Shown: positions 25,647-37,173 of the stretch, piece by piece
How positions within the stretch are numbered: position 1 is the first letter of the stretch
How the letters are laid out: every line of letters begins with the position of its first letter
NCBI GenBank assembly: GCA_947447895.1
Contig: CANFLM010000015.1
Span: 1 to 42,983 of the forward strand
DNA length: 42,983 bases
Source: Hyphomicrobiales bacterium
Lineage (GTDB): Bacteria; Pseudomonadota; Alphaproteobacteria; Rhizobiales; Beijerinckiaceae
Reading direction: 5' to 3'
Made by a program: the position numbers and the translations under genes
Notes under the pieces: model-generated
Told to the model about the DNA's origin: nothing
Database searches by the model: none
Seen by the model: the letters and a program-made list of their open reading frames with translations, nothing else

Positions 25647-25660
25647 TTGACATAGATCAA
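25647..25660. promoter_or_regulatory. FNR/FixK-type box
   Basis: TTGACATAGATCAA fits the TTGA-N6-TCAA consensus exactly and differs by one base from the FNR ideal TTGAT-N4-ATCAA. It lies 100 bases upstream of the MFS start and about 104 bases upstream of the predicted nadA transcription start. The position could suit activation of the MFS-acuI pair if their promoter lies near 25606-25618, where a TTAAAT -10-like hexamer occurs on the minus strand. Which gene it controls is unresolved. Confidence 0.5.
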
Positions 25661-25721
25661 GCATGTTCCTGACGCAGAACAGCCACACTTCACCCGCATC
25701 CATCCCTCTCCGACAAGCCAC

Positions 25722-25750
25722 TGGTCAGACCGCATCGAGTGCAGTATAAT
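25722..25750 (+). promoter_or_regulatory. Predicted nadA promoter
   Basis: A consensus -10 TATAAT (25745-25750) is preceded at 17 bases by TGGTCA (25722-25727, 4 of 6 with -35 consensus). The predicted start near 25757 falls inside the first NadQ-type operator, the layout expected for repression. Confidence 0.6.
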
Positions 25751-25753
25751 GCT

Positions 25754-25772
25754 TATGCTCAAAATGAGTATT
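25754..25772. promoter_or_regulatory. Putative NadQ operator 1 upstream of nadA
   Basis: TATGCTCAAAATGAGTATT is an imperfect inverted repeat (7-base arms, 5-base centre, two arm mismatches). It agrees with operator 2 at 16 of 19 positions. It starts four bases after the -10 box and covers the expected transcription start. Confidence 0.65.
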
Positions 25773-25808
25773 TGGTCGTAAATCTGCGGCCATTTTTATG
25801 GACTTTGA

Positions 25809-25827
25809 TATGCTCAAAACGAGCATA
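25809..25827. promoter_or_regulatory. Putative NadQ operator 2 upstream of nadA
   Basis: TATGCTCAAAACGAGCATA is a perfect inverted repeat with 7-base arms around a 5-base centre. Its centre is 55 bases from that of operator 1. It ends three bases before the GGAGG ribosome-binding site of nadA, so it lies in the untranslated leader and argues against the upstream ATGs as starts. Confidence 0.65.
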
Positions 25828-25839
25828 ATGGAGGCTCTG

Positions 25840-26970
25840 ATGGCTTCGATGCAGCAGGCGACGCAGAACACCGCTCAGGACGCAACCAAGGGATTGGTCG
25901 CGGCAGGGTTGCATGGCCAGTCCATGTCGGCACCAGTGGCGACCTCCACGCAGGTCTGGCCGGCCATCGACATGCCGGAGGTCGAGTGGACCCCCGCCGT
26001 GGAGCGCGAAACCGCCCCCATCTACGAGCGTCTCAAAACCATCATCCCGTCGATCGAATGGCCGTTCCATGCGCCCTATATCCACGCGATCAACCGGATC
26101 AAGAAGCAACGCAATGCGGTGATCCTGGCCCATAACTATCAGGCTCCCGAGATCTTCCACGGAGTTGCCGATGTGGTGGGCGACAGCCTGCAGCTGGCGC
26201 GTCTGGCCACCAAGGCCGAGGGCGACGTGATCGTGCAATGCGGTGTGCATTTCATGGCCGAAACCTCCAAATTGCTCAATCCGCACCGCACCGTCCTGAT
26301 CCCTGACAGCCGCGCCGGCTGTTCGCTGGCCTCTTCGATCACCGGTGCCGATATCCGCCTGCTCAAACAACGCTATCCCGGTGTGCCGGTCGTGACCTAT
26401 GTCAATTCGACCGCCGATGTGAAGGCCGAAACCGATATTTGCTGCACCTCGTCGAACGCCGTGCAGGTTGTTGAGAGCCTCGGCACCGACCGGGTGATCT
26501 TTCTGCCCGACGAATATCTCGGCAAATATGTCCAAAGCCTCACCAAGGTGAAACTGATCCTGTGGAAGGGCCATTGCGAGGTGCACGAGCGCTTCACCGG
26601 CGAGGAACTGCGGGCCTATCGTACCGCCGATCCTTCGGTCCAGATCATCGCGCATCCCGAATGTCCGCCCGACGTGCTGGCCGAAGCCGATTTTACCGGA
26701 TCGACCGCCCATATGATCGATTGGGTCAAATCGCGCCGCCCTGCCAAAGTGGTGATGGTGACCGAATGTTCGATGGCTTCCAATGTCGCGGCCGAAGTGC
26801 CGGATGTGGAATTCATCAAGCCATGCAATCTGTGCCCGCATATGAGGATGATCACTTTGCCGAACATCCTGCACTCCCTCGTCCATATGACCGAGGAAGT
26901 GCTGATCGATCCGGCGATTGTCGAGCGGGCGCGTCTGCCGATCGAGCGGATGATCAATCTGAATGCCTGA
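25840..26970 (+). CDS. nadA: Quinolinate synthase
   Basis: [4Fe-4S] enzyme that condenses iminoaspartate with dihydroxyacetone phosphate to quinolinate in de novo NAD synthesis. From ATG 25840 it has 376 residues. The three cluster ligands of the NadA family are visible: Cys161 in DSRAGCSLA, Cys246 in [11 protein letters not shown] and Cys332 in [21 protein letters not shown] and the VGDSLQLAR strand are also diagnostic. ATGs at 25798, 25810 and 25828 are in frame, but GGAGG at 25830-25834 fits only 25840, and both operator palindromes would otherwise lie in or over coding sequence. nadC follows after 24 bases; nadB is not between them. Two NadQ-type operators and a good promoter precede it. 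Confidence 0.97.
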   Translation: MASMQQATQNTAQDATKGLVAAGLHGQSMSAPVATSTQVWPAIDMPEVEWTPAVERETAPIYERLKTIIPSIEWPFHAPYIHAINRIKKQRNAVILAHNYQAPEIFHGVADVVGDSLQLARLATKAEGDVIVQCGVHFMAETSKLLNPHRTVLIPDSRAGCSLASSITGADIRLLKQRYPGVPVVTYVNSTADVKAETDICCTSSNAVQVVESLGTDRVIFLPDEYLGKYVQSLTKVKLILWKGHCEVHERFTGEELRAYRTADPSVQIIAHPECPPDVLAEADFTGSTAHMIDWVKSRRPAKVVMVTECSMASNVAAEVPDVEFIKPCNLCPHMRMITLPNILHSLVHMTEEVLIDPAIVERARLPIERMINLNA

Positions 26971-26994
26971 TCCCTGCCAGAGGCGGACCATCCG

Positions 26995-27849
26995 ATGAGC
27001 ATAGCCTTTCTGAACCCTTTACTAATAGAGGACAGTGTGCGCCGCGCCCTTGAGGAAGATCTGGGCCGCGCCGGAGACATCACCACCACCGCGACCATTC
27101 CGGCCTCGGCCGGTGCGCGGGCGGTCATTGCCTCGCGCGAAGCCGGCGTCATCGCCGGTTTGCCTATGGCTGAAGCCGCCTTCCACATGATTGCTCCGGG
27201 CTTGCGCTTTACCGCCCTGATGGGTGACGGAAGCCATGTCAGTCCCGGGGATGTGGTGGCGGAAATCGAAGGCTCGGCCCGCGCCGTGCTGTCGGCCGAA
27301 AGGGTGGCCCTGAACTTTCTCGGTCGCCTGTCGGGCATTGCCACGCTGACCAACCACTTCGTGCAGCAGGTCGCCGGCACCGAATGCCGGATTGTCTGCA
27401 CCCGCAAGACCACACCGGGCCTGCGCGCTTTCGAAAAATATGCTGTCCGCTGCGGCGGTGGCTTCAATCATCGCTACGGTCTCGATGATGCAGTGCTCAT
27501 CAAGGACAATCACATCGCCGTTGCCGGTGGTGTGGTTGCGGCGTTGCGGGCGGCCAAAGCCTCGGTCGGCCATCTGGTCAAGATCGAGATCGAGGTCGAC
27601 ACCCTTGCCCAGTTGCACGACGTGCTGGCCGAAGGCGCGGATGTGGTGCTGCTCGACAATATGGGTGTGGACCAACTGCGCGAGGCTGTCGCGCTGGTCG
27701 AAGGGGCGATGCTGACGGAGGCCTCCGGCGGGGTCAATCTCGACACTGTTGCCGCCATTGCGGCAACCGGGGTGGATATGGTGTCTGTCGGCGCGCTGAC
27801 CCATTCACCACGCGTGCTGGATCTGGGTCTGGACATCCAGGTCCGCTAA
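26995..27849 (+). CDS. nadC: Nicotinate-nucleotide pyrophosphorylase (quinolinate phosphoribosyltransferase)
   Basis: Converts quinolinate and PRPP to nicotinate mononucleotide, CO2 and PPi. It has 284 residues, the normal length. Signatures are [14 protein letters not shown] near the N terminus, [50 protein letters not shown] with the substrate-binding basic residues, EIEVDTLAQ, and VLLDNM. It is the second gene of a nadA-nadC operon and should share the nadA control region. Its 3' end is nine bases from the convergent small membrane protein gene, with no terminator visible. The GAGCATA at its start codon matches an operator half-site but lacks the partner arm. Confidence 0.97.
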   Translation: MSIAFLNPLLIEDSVRRALEEDLGRAGDITTTATIPASAGARAVIASREAGVIAGLPMAEAAFHMIAPGLRFTALMGDGSHVSPGDVVAEIEGSARAVLSAERVALNFLGRLSGIATLTNHFVQQVAGTECRIVCTRKTTPGLRAFEKYAVRCGGGFNHRYGLDDAVLIKDNHIAVAGGVVAALRAAKASVGHLVKIEIEVDTLAQLHDVLAEGADVVLLDNMGVDQLREAVALVEGAMLTEASGGVNLDTVAAIAATGVDMVSVGALTHSPRVLDLGLDIQVR

Positions 27850-27858
27850 CAGGCTGCC

Positions 27859-28158
27859 TTATTGCGCGACAGGATCGACCGCCTGCAGCCCCAGCAGCCC
27901 ATATTCCACACCATAGCCGATCAGCGTTGCCGCGATCACGCCGAGAAAGCGTGTCTCCATCGCAAGAGGCGGCATCAGACCGGACTCGATGCGCGGGCGC
28001 ATCAGCAATTCGCACAGGAAGGCCAGGATCAGCGGCCAACTATAGGAGGGAAACCGCCCATGGGCGATCTCGGGAAACAGCGTGGCCAAAACACCGGTAG
28101 CCACGCCCGTCAGCACCATCACGGCAAGGAATACCTGTGTCGTGATGGTGGTTTTCAT
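27859..28158 (-). CDS. Small integral membrane protein, unknown function
   Basis: A 99-residue hydrophobic protein I do not recognise. About three membrane segments are visible: residues 8-27 (QVFLAVMVLTGVATGVLATL), about 38-50 (SWPLILAFLCELL) and about 70-90 (FLGVIAATLIGYGVEYGLLG). The connecting loop has RPRIESG. It starts at ATG 28158, six bases downstream of the last base of the ppdK stop codon on the same strand, so it is probably cotranslated with ppdK. The upstream frame extension inside ppdK is shadow sequence. Its job is unknown; the tight linkage to ppdK is the only clue. Confidence 0.7.
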   Translation of the reverse strand: MKTTITTQVFLAVMVLTGVATGVLATLFPEIAHGRFPSYSWPLILAFLCELLMRPRIESGLMPPLAMETRFLGVIAATLIGYGVEYGLLGLQAVDPVAQ

Positions 28159-28163
28159 GACAA

Positions 28164-30842
<2,679 letters not shown>

Positions 30843-30858
30843 GCGATTGATCCTTTAT

Positions 30859-30872
30859 TTCGCAATTGCGAA
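30859..30872. promoter_or_regulatory. Perfect palindrome in the ppdK leader
   Basis: TTCGCAATTGCGAA is a perfect 14-bp inverted repeat 17-30 bases upstream of the ppdK ATG, immediately before its ribosome-binding site. It looks like an operator for a dimeric regulator. TTGC-type palindromes are used by short-chain-fatty-acid-responsive XRE regulators in this class, but I cannot assign one. Confidence 0.45.
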
Positions 30873-30954
30873 CGCGCCCATCCCTTTGCCGATCGACGCA
30901 GAAAAATCAATCCTGCAAAAGGACAATGGCCTTGTTTTGCGTCCAGAAAACGCC

Positions 30955-30970
30955 AACTGGTATACCAATT
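30955..30970. promoter_or_regulatory. GntR-like operator candidate upstream of ppdK
   Basis: AACTGGTATACCAATT is a 16-bp near-palindrome with one mismatched pair around the core TGGTATACCA, 113-128 bases upstream of ppdK. The TGGT-n2-ACCA form resembles FadR-type GntR operators. No GntR gene is in this window. Confidence 0.35.
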
Positions 30971-31064
30971 AGCCCCTGAACAGCGTCTGAACACGACAGA
31001 CGCGCGGCATTTTACACGCTTTGATTGAACACGGCGCACGCAAATCCGAATCGTGAAGGGGGAT

Positions 31065-33212
31065 TTAGCCCTGTATCAGCCCGAAATCTGCAACCGAACG
31101 GGTTGCCTCACGCAGTTGCGACAGCAGGCGAAGGCGATTGACCCGCAATGCGGCCTCGTCGGCATTGACGGTCACACGGTCAAAAAAAGCATCAACAGCA
31201 GGACGAAGCGTCGCCAGCGCGCCCATCGCGCCTGCGAAGTTTTCGGTCTTCACTGCCTCGCTGACTTGATGGGTGACAGAGGCGAGGGCCGCGGCCAGAG
31301 CCTTTTCCTCGTCAAGTTGCAACAGGCTGGCGTCGACCGCGCCAGCAAACGCGCCTTCCCCGTCTTTCTTCTCCTCGGCGCGCAAAATATTGGCGGCGCG
31401 CTTGTAGCCCGCCAGCAGGTTTTTGCCGTCGTCACTGTCAAGCAGAGAACCCAGCGCCTCGACACGGCGCACGATCATCAACAGATCATCGAGCTGGCCC
31501 GAAGCCAGCACCGCATCGATCAAATCATGCCGCGCCCCGGAATCGCGCAAATAGACTTTCAGGCGGTCGTGGAAGAAGGACAGGAGATCGCCGGAAACCC
31601 CTGCATCCGTCACAGCAGAGCGGGCCTGAACAATCACCGCGAAATGGCTTGAAAGGCATGGGGCCAGAGCCAGGTTCAGCTTGTTCTCCAACACCAGCCG
31701 CACCACACCCAAAGCGGCGCGACGCAGGGCATAGGGGTCTTTCGAGCCGGTCGGCTTTTCATCGATCGCCCAGAAACCCACCAGCGTGTCGAGCTTGTCG
31801 GCCAAAGCCACGGCGACCGCCACCGCATCATGCGGCACCCGGTCGGACGGGCCTTGCGGCTTGTAGTGATCCTCGATGGCAGCGGCTACGCTTGCAACTT
31901 CGCCCTGCATTTCGGCATAGCGGCGGCCCATCAACCCCTGCACTTCGGGGAATTCGCCGACCATTTCGGTGACCAGATCGGCCTTGCACAATTGCGCCGC
32001 ACGCTTGGCTTGGGCACCATCGGCACTCACCACGGGGGCCAATGCGGCCGCCAGTGCCGTGATCCGGTCGATGCGCTGCCCCTGCGTACCCAGCTTTTCG
32101 TGGAACACGATATTGAGCGCGCGCAATTTGGCCAGACGTTGGTCAAGCAATGTGCCTTGGGTGGCTTCAAAGCCGGGCAGCGGCTTCTGGTCCAGCTCCC
32201 AGAAATGGCGGGCGTCGGACAGGCGGGCACGCACCACGCGCTCATTGCCGGCAATCACCTGCTTGCCGCCATCGGAGGCCTCGATATTGGCGGTCAGCAG
32301 GAAATGGTTCGACAGGCCGCCGGTTTTGGGATCGCGCAGCACGAAGCATTTCTGGTTGGCGCGAATGGTCGCCCGCACCACTTCGGGGGGGATCACCAGA
32401 AAATCGGGATCGAACGAGCCCATCAGCACGACTGGCCATTCGACCAGTCCTGCCACTTCTTCCAGCAGGCCGTCATCTTCCACCAGTTCCAGCCCGCGTG
32501 CAAAAGCTAGATTTTTGGCATCATGCAGAATGATATCCTTGCGGCGGTCACTATCCAGCACCACTTTGGCGCGTTCAAGGCTTGCGACATAATCATCGAA
32601 GCGGCGCACCTGAATGGTTTCGGGCGCATGGAAGCGGTGGCCGCGTGTGGTGTCACCCGACACCAGTCCGTCGATATCGAAATGGATCACCTCGACGGCT
32701 TCGGTTTCAGGCCCGAACGTGCAGATGAGCGATTGCAGAGGGCGCACCCAGCGCAAAGCGCCCGCCTGTTGCGAAGCCTTGCCCCAGCGCATGGATTTGG
32801 GCCACGGGAACTGGCGGATGATGGCAGGCACGATCTCGGCCAGCAATTCGGGCACGGCGCGGCCTGCGGTTTCCACCAACGCCACGTAGAAATCACCCTT
32901 TTTGGGGTCGGTTTCGATCTTGGCTTGCGACAGATCGGTCAATCCCGCGCTTTTCAGAAAGCCCTGGATGGCTCCATCGGGCGCACCGACGCGCGGGCCT
33001 TTTTTCTCCTCGCGCTGGTCGGGCTGGCGGGCCGGCAGGCCGGCAATATGCAAAGCCAGACGCCGCGGCGTCGCATAGGCCTGCGCCCCCTCATACACAC
33101 AACCGCGCTCGACCAGAGCATTGGTGACCAGAGACTTCAAATCCTCGGCCGCCTTGCGTTGCATGCGGGCCGGGATTTCCTCGGAAAAGAGTTCGAGCAG
33201 AAGGTCAGGCAT
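31065..33212 (-). CDS. glyS: Glycyl-tRNA synthetase beta subunit
   Basis: Beta chain of the bacterial alpha2-beta2 glycyl-tRNA synthetase; it binds tRNA-Gly and is needed with GlyQ for charging. It has 715 residues from ATG 33212, slightly longer than E. coli GlyS. N-terminal signatures are [28 protein letters not shown] and [16 protein letters not shown]. In the middle are [10 protein letters not shown] and HRFHAPETI; in the C-terminal part are [14 protein letters not shown] and [17 protein letters not shown], followed by an anticodon-binding-like helical end. A TTG nine bases upstream keeps the frame open but sits too close to AGGA. It follows glyQ by 109 bases on the same strand. Confidence 0.97.
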   Translation of the reverse strand: MPDLLLELFSEEIPARMQRKAAEDLKSLVTNALVERGCVYEGAQAYATPRRLALHIAGLPARQPDQREEKKGPRVGAPDGAIQGFLKSAGLTDLSQAKIETDPKKGDFYVALVETAGRAVPELLAEIVPAIIRQFPWPKSMRWGKASQQAGALRWVRPLQSLICTFGPETEAVEVIHFDIDGLVSGDTTRGHRFHAPETIQVRRFDDYVASLERAKVVLDSDRRKDIILHDAKNLAFARGLELVEDDGLLEEVAGLVEWPVVLMGSFDPDFLVIPPEVVRATIRANQKCFVLRDPKTGGLSNHFLLTANIEASDGGKQVIAGNERVVRARLSDARHFWELDQKPLPGFEATQGTLLDQRLAKLRALNIVFHEKLGTQGQRIDRITALAAALAPVVSADGAQAKRAAQLCKADLVTEMVGEFPEVQGLMGRRYAEMQGEVASVAAAIEDHYKPQGPSDRVPHDAVAVAVALADKLDTLVGFWAIDEKPTGSKDPYALRRAALGVVRLVLENKLNLALAPCLSSHFAVIVQARSAVTDAGVSGDLLSFFHDRLKVYLRDSGARHDLIDAVLASGQLDDLLMIVRRVEALGSLLDSDDGKNLLAGYKRAANILRAEEKKDGEGAFAGAVDASLLQLDEEKALAAALASVTHQVSEAVKTENFAGAMGALATLRPAVDAFFDRVTVNADEAALRVNRLRLLSQLREATRSVADFGLIQG

Positions 33213-33280
33213 GAGGGTCAATTTCCTGAGATAATTTCAATCACGTCACATCGACAAATCGACAACAAGTTCTGGCAGGC

Positions 33281-33318
33281 CCATTTCCGCCACAGCGTGA
33301 GGCAGCGGCAGAAAATGG
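33281..33318 (-). other. Imperfect hairpin between glyQ and glyS
   Basis: On the minus strand CCATTTTCTGCCGC pairs imperfectly with GTGGCGGAAATGG across an 11-base loop. It starts directly after the glyQ stop codon. No T-run follows, so it may be a processing or partial-attenuation element that sets the glyQ:glyS ratio. Function is inference. Confidence 0.3.
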
Positions 33319-33321
33319 CAC

Positions 33322-34233
33322 CTAAGCCCCGCCCGCTTCGGTTTTCAGCCAGGCCTCGCCGCAGGCTTTGGCCAGTTCGCGGACCCGCAGGATGTAGCTC
33401 TGCCGCTCGGTGACCGAAATCACCCCGCGCGCGTCCAGCAGATTGAACACATGGCTGGCCTTGATGCACTGGTCATAGGCCGGCAACACCATCAGATGGC
33501 GTTCGCCGGCATCGCCCTTGCCCAAGAGCGAGCGGCATTCGCCCTCCGCATCCTTGAAATGGGCAAACAGCATGTCGGTATTGGCGTGTTCGAAATTATG
33601 GCGGGAATATTCCTGCTCCGCCTGCTTGAACACCTCGCCATAGGTGACCTTGTCGTCACCCTCCAGACCATTGAAATTGAGGTCATAGACATTCTCGACG
33701 CCCTGCACATACATCGCCAGACGCTCCAACCCGTAGGTCAGCTCCCCCGAGACCGGGGCACATTCAATGCCGGCGACCTGCTGAAAATAGGTGAATTGCG
33801 ACACTTCCATGCCATCGCACCAGCATTCCCAACCCAAGCCCCAAGCGCCCAATGTCGGGCTTTCCCAGTCATCCTCGACAAAGCGGATATCGTGCAAAGC
33901 GGAATCGATGCCGATCGCTTCCAGGGAGGCCAGATAGAGCTCCTGCAAATTCGGCGGATTCGGCTTCAGGATCACCTGATACTGGTAATAATGCTGCAAG
34001 CGGTTGGGATTTTCGCCATAGCGGCCATCCTTGGGGCGGCGCGAGGGCTGCACATAGGCGGCCCGCCATGGCTTTGTCCCCAGCGAGCGCAGGGTGGTGG
34101 CCGGATGGAAGGTGCCAGCCCCCACTTCCATGTCATAGGGCTGCAAGATCACACAGCCCTGTTGCGCCCAGAACTGGTGCAGGGTCAAAATCAGTCCCTG
34201 AAAGGACCGATGCGGCGAAACAGCGTGGGTCAT
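33322..34233 (-). CDS. glyQ: Glycyl-tRNA synthetase alpha subunit
   Basis: Catalytic alpha chain of bacterial alpha2-beta2 glycyl-tRNA synthetase (class II). It has 303 residues, the usual length. Class II motifs are clear: [17 protein letters not shown] at the N terminus, [17 protein letters not shown], then [19 protein letters not shown] as motif 2 with its ATP-binding Arg. [20 protein letters not shown] and the motif 3-like [16 protein letters not shown] follow. The start at ATG 34233 is chosen because the conserved N terminus follows shortly; the frame runs another 23 codons upstream without support. It is the first gene of glyQ-glyS. Confidence 0.97.
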   Translation of the reverse strand: MTHAVSPHRSFQGLILTLHQFWAQQGCVILQPYDMEVGAGTFHPATTLRSLGTKPWRAAYVQPSRRPKDGRYGENPNRLQHYYQYQVILKPNPPNLQELYLASLEAIGIDSALHDIRFVEDDWESPTLGAWGLGWECWCDGMEVSQFTYFQQVAGIECAPVSGELTYGLERLAMYVQGVENVYDLNFNGLEGDDKVTYGEVFKQAEQEYSRHNFEHANTDMLFAHFKDAEGECRSLLGKGDAGERHLMVLPAYDQCIKASHVFNLLDARGVISVTERQSYILRVRELAKACGEAWLKTEAGGA

Positions 34234-34273
34234 AGACAAGATCCGGAAAGCCAAGGGGTCAAAAGATGAGCGC

Positions 34274-34302
34274 ACCCTAGAAGCGTGGGAGGCGAGAATC
34301 AA
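34274..34302 (-). promoter_or_regulatory. Putative glyQS promoter
   Basis: Minus-strand TTGATT (34302-34297), 17-base spacer and TAGGGT (34279-34274) lie 41-69 bases upstream of the glyQ ATG. Spacing is ideal, but the hexamers match consensus only 4 of 6 and 3 of 6. No T-box-like leader is visible. Confidence 0.35.
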
Positions 34303-34351
34303 GGCCGACCTTGCGCCAATCGCCTGCCAAACCCGCCCCGAACCGGCTTTT

Positions 34352-35119
34352 TCAAAGCCCCATATGGATCAGGCTGTGCCCGCGGGCAATCGCTTCGTCC
34401 TCGGGTGTCCGGTTGCCCTCTGCATCATGCAGCACCAGGGGTTCGAGCATCACCAGCGGCGCGCGCGAGCCTTTGACCCCCGACACCAAAATCCGCATGG
34501 CCGGACGGCCCGCTTTGCCATGCACCGGACGGATATGGATCTCACCAAACCGACCCTGCATCGCCTCAAGCAACAAAGGCAACATATCGGGGCGATGGAT
34601 CATCACAAACCGTCCTTTGGGCTTCAAACTTGTATGCAGGGTTTTGATCCATTGCCGCATGCCCTCATCATCGAGCACATGGGCGCGGACGCGCGGCTCG
34701 TCAGGCGAGGTCTGGACCCGTCCGGCGGGGTGGAAGGGCGGGTTGGACAGGATCATATCGGCCAGATCGGCCCCGAGTCCCTGCGCTTGCCGCACCGCAA
34801 AGGGGGCCAGCACATCGCCCTGCAACGCTTCTACCCGCTCGCCGAGCCCGTTATGCAGGCTGTTATGGCGGGCCAGAGCCACCATACCGGCATCAATATC
34901 GACCAGCCGGACCTTCAACCCGTGACAGCGGGCAGCAACCCCCAGTCCGACCACGCCCGATCCGCACCCCAGATCGAGCAGCAGGCCGCTTGCTTCAGTG
35001 GGCAGACAGGCCGCCAGCAACACCGCATCGGTGCCCGATTGATGGCCGGATTTTGTTTCAAAGACCGAGATCAGCCCCCCGAAAAACGCATGAGGACCGT
35101 TAAATCGTTCATCTTGCAT
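34352..35119 (-). CDS. trmN6: tRNA1(Val) (adenine-N6)-methyltransferase family protein
   Basis: A 255-residue SAM-dependent methyltransferase. Motif I is [17 protein letters not shown] (about 46-62), preceded by [10 protein letters not shown], typical of the YfiC/TrmN6 group. The catalytic N6-amino-methyl motif is NPPF at 126-129, followed by FHPAGR. The expected product is m6A37 in tRNA-Val, though related enzymes act on rRNA or protein. Start choice is between ATGs at 35122 and 35119; GAGGAA upstream fits 35119 better. A GGCTTT...AAAGCC stem spans its stop codon (34345-34359). It is divergent from the polyprenyl synthase gene with about 140 bases between starts. Confidence 0.88.
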   Translation of the reverse strand: MQDERFNGPHAFFGGLISVFETKSGHQSGTDAVLLAACLPTEASGLLLDLGCGSGVVGLGVAARCHGLKVRLVDIDAGMVALARHNSLHNGLGERVEALQGDVLAPFAVRQAQGLGADLADMILSNPPFHPAGRVQTSPDEPRVRAHVLDDEGMRQWIKTLHTSLKPKGRFVMIHRPDMLPLLLEAMQGRFGEIHIRPVHGKAGRPAMRILVSGVKGSRAPLVMLEPLVLHDAEGNRTPEDEAIARGHSLIHMGL

Positions 35120-35262
35120 CATTTCCTCACGGTTCCATCTCGCCAAGTCCGCCAGAAAGCTCTATGAAAAGCAGGTGCAGCAAGCACTGCTCGACTTCGG
35201 CACGAACCCCTGCAAGCCTAACCCCTGTTTATCGACCCTCTCTTTGCCAAGGACTTTCTCGC

Positions 35263-36279
35263 GTGGGCGTTGTTATATCACTCGACGACAAACTGTCATC
35301 CTCCCCCAGCATCGAACCGTTGATGCGGCTTGTTGCTGCCGATATGGAGCGGGTCAACCAGCTGATCATTTCCAAGGTTGGTTCGGATGTCGCCCTGATC
35401 CCCGAGATCGCCCGCCACCTGATCGATTCCGGCGGCAAACGTCTGCGCCCGATGCTGACTTTGGCCACCGCCGCTTTGTGCAACTATACCGGTGAAGGCC
35501 ATATCAAACTCGCTACCTCGGTCGAATTCATGCACACCGCCACTCTGCTGCACGATGATGTGGTCGATCAAAGCGAGCTGCGCCGCGGCAAACTGGCCGC
35601 CCGCATGCTGTGGGGCAACGAGGCGTCGGTGCTGGTCGGCGATTTTCTGCTCGGCCAGGCCTTCCGCATGATGGTGGATGTCGGCTCGCTGCAAGCCCTC
35701 GATGTGCTGTCCACCGCCGCCACCGTGATCGCCGAAGGCGAAGTCATGCAGCTGTCGGCGGCCAAAAACACCGCCACCACCGAGGATGAATATCTGGCCG
35801 TGGTGCGCGCCAAAACCGCCGCCTTGTTCGCCGCCGCCTGCGAGGTGGGCCCGATCATCGCCGGACATGGCAAGGCGGAGATTTCGGCCTGCCGCAGCTA
35901 TGGCACCAATCTCGGCATTGCCTTCCAGCTCATCGATGATGCGCTCGATTACGGCGGCACCGCCGCCAAGCTGGGCAAGAATGTCGGTGACGATTTCCGC
36001 GAGGGCAAGATCACCCTCCCCGTTGTGCTGGCCTTCCGGCGCGGCAATGATGCCGAACGCGCTTTCTGGAAAGAGGCTCTGGAAGCGGGCGAAACCTCCG
36101 ATACGCATCTGGACAAGGCGATGGGCCTGATGACCAAGCACCGTTCGATCGAAGACACGATCGAACGCGCCCGCCATTATGGCGCGATGGCCCATGATGC
36201 GCTGGAGCTGTTCCCGCAAACCCCGATGAAGGCGGCTCTGGTCGAAGCCATCGAATTCTGCATCTCCCGCGCCCATTAA
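35263..36279 (+). CDS. Polyprenyl (octaprenyl/decaprenyl) diphosphate synthase
   Basis: Elongates farnesyl or geranylgeranyl diphosphate with IPP to the long chain used for the ubiquinone side chain. It has 338 residues. The two Asp-rich motifs are intact: DDVVD at 98-102 (FARM, in HTATLLHDDVVD) and DDALD at 225-229 (SARM, in AFQLIDDALDY). GGKRLRPML supplies the substrate-binding Arg pair. Product length cannot be read, but the type is that of IspB-like enzymes making quinone tails. The start is most likely GTG 35263 with AAGGA nine bases upstream; the frame stays open to 35164 without family similarity. It converges on ispE. Confidence 0.93.
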   Translation: MGVVISLDDKLSSSPSIEPLMRLVAADMERVNQLIISKVGSDVALIPEIARHLIDSGGKRLRPMLTLATAALCNYTGEGHIKLATSVEFMHTATLLHDDVVDQSELRRGKLAARMLWGNEASVLVGDFLLGQAFRMMVDVGSLQALDVLSTAATVIAEGEVMQLSAAKNTATTEDEYLAVVRAKTAALFAAACEVGPIIAGHGKAEISACRSYGTNLGIAFQLIDDALDYGGTAAKLGKNVGDDFREGKITLPVVLAFRRGNDAERAFWKEALEAGETSDTHLDKAMGLMTKHRSIEDTIERARHYGAMAHDALELFPQTPMKAALVEAIEFCISRAH

Positions 36280-36298
36280 GGGGCAGCCAGCGGGCTTG

Positions 36299-37165
36299 CT
36301 AGCCGATCATCGTGGGCTTGACCCACCAATCGGGATGCAGGCGCGCGATGAGGCTGGCGGCGGCTCGGGCTTGGGTCGCTGTTTCGAACAGCCCGAACAC
36401 GGCCGATCCGGAGCCAGACATGCGGGCCAGTTGGCACCCTTGCTGGCGGCCTAGAGCAACGACACAATCGGCAATCACCGGTGCAATCGCACTGGCTGCA
36501 GCCTGCAAATCATTGCCGGGCAGCCGCAATCGGGCCACAAACCCGGCCGCCGACGCCACCGACAATTCCGGATGCGGCGGACGGCCGGTCCGCTCGCCTT
36601 TCACCAGACCCAAGCGAGCGAACACATCGGGCGTGGCGACACCCACCGGTGGTTTGACCAGCAGCGCAGGCAATCGGGGCAGGTTTAAAGGCTCGCCCAG
36701 CCTGTCGCCGATGCCGCGCATCATCACAGGGCGCGACTTCAGACACACCGGCACATCGGCCCCGATCAGGCGGGCGGCTTCCAGCAACTCGGGATCGTCC
36801 AGCGAAAACCCGTTCAGCCGCGCCAGCAGACGCAAGGCAGCAGCGGCATCCGCAGAGCCACCGCCCAACCCGGCCTGTGCGGGCAGATATTTTGTCAGGG
36901 TCAGATGACCGCCGTGCAAAGCGGGTTTGAAGTGCCGCAACTGCCGCACCGCTTTCAAAACCAGATTGTCCTGGTCATCGCCCGCCGCTGTCGCAAACGG
37001 GCCTTGCACTGTCAGCCCTTCGGGTCTGGCGGGGTCAAGGGACAGATGATCGGCCACCGAGGCAAAGGCGACCAGACTTTCAAGCTCGTGATAGCCATCA
37101 TCGCGGCGACCACACACATGCAGGCTCAGATTGAGCTTGGCACGGGCACGGGTGGTCAGGCGCAT
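36299..37165 (-). CDS. ispE: 4-diphosphocytidyl-2-C-methyl-D-erythritol kinase
   Basis: ATP-dependent kinase of the MEP pathway, a GHMP family member. It has 288 residues, the normal size. The N-terminal strand ARAKLNLSLHV carries the conserved Lys10 near the substrate. The GHMP ATP loop is at 95-109 (PAQAGLGGGSADAAA) with Asp106. GADVPVCL and the C-terminal MSGSGSAVFGLF are further family motifs. Its ATG lies eight bases after the stop of the TPR-protein gene, so both are translated from one transcript. dxs is in the same window but on another transcript. Confidence 0.96.
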   Translation of the reverse strand: MRLTTRARAKLNLSLHVCGRRDDGYHELESLVAFASVADHLSLDPARPEGLTVQGPFATAAGDDQDNLVLKAVRQLRHFKPALHGGHLTLTKYLPAQAGLGGGSADAAAALRLLARLNGFSLDDPELLEAARLIGADVPVCLKSRPVMMRGIGDRLGEPLNLPRLPALLVKPPVGVATPDVFARLGLVKGERTGRPPHPELSVASAAGFVARLRLPGNDLQAAASAIAPVIADCVVALGRQQGCQLARMSGSGSAVFGLFETATQARAAASLIARLHPDWWVKPTMIG

Positions 37166-37173
37166 GCGGGGCC

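Noticed and set aside
26997-27003. GAGCATA at the nadC start codon as a third NadQ operator
   Set aside because: It is only one half-site; the matching TATGCTC arm is absent at the required distance and the bases are coding.
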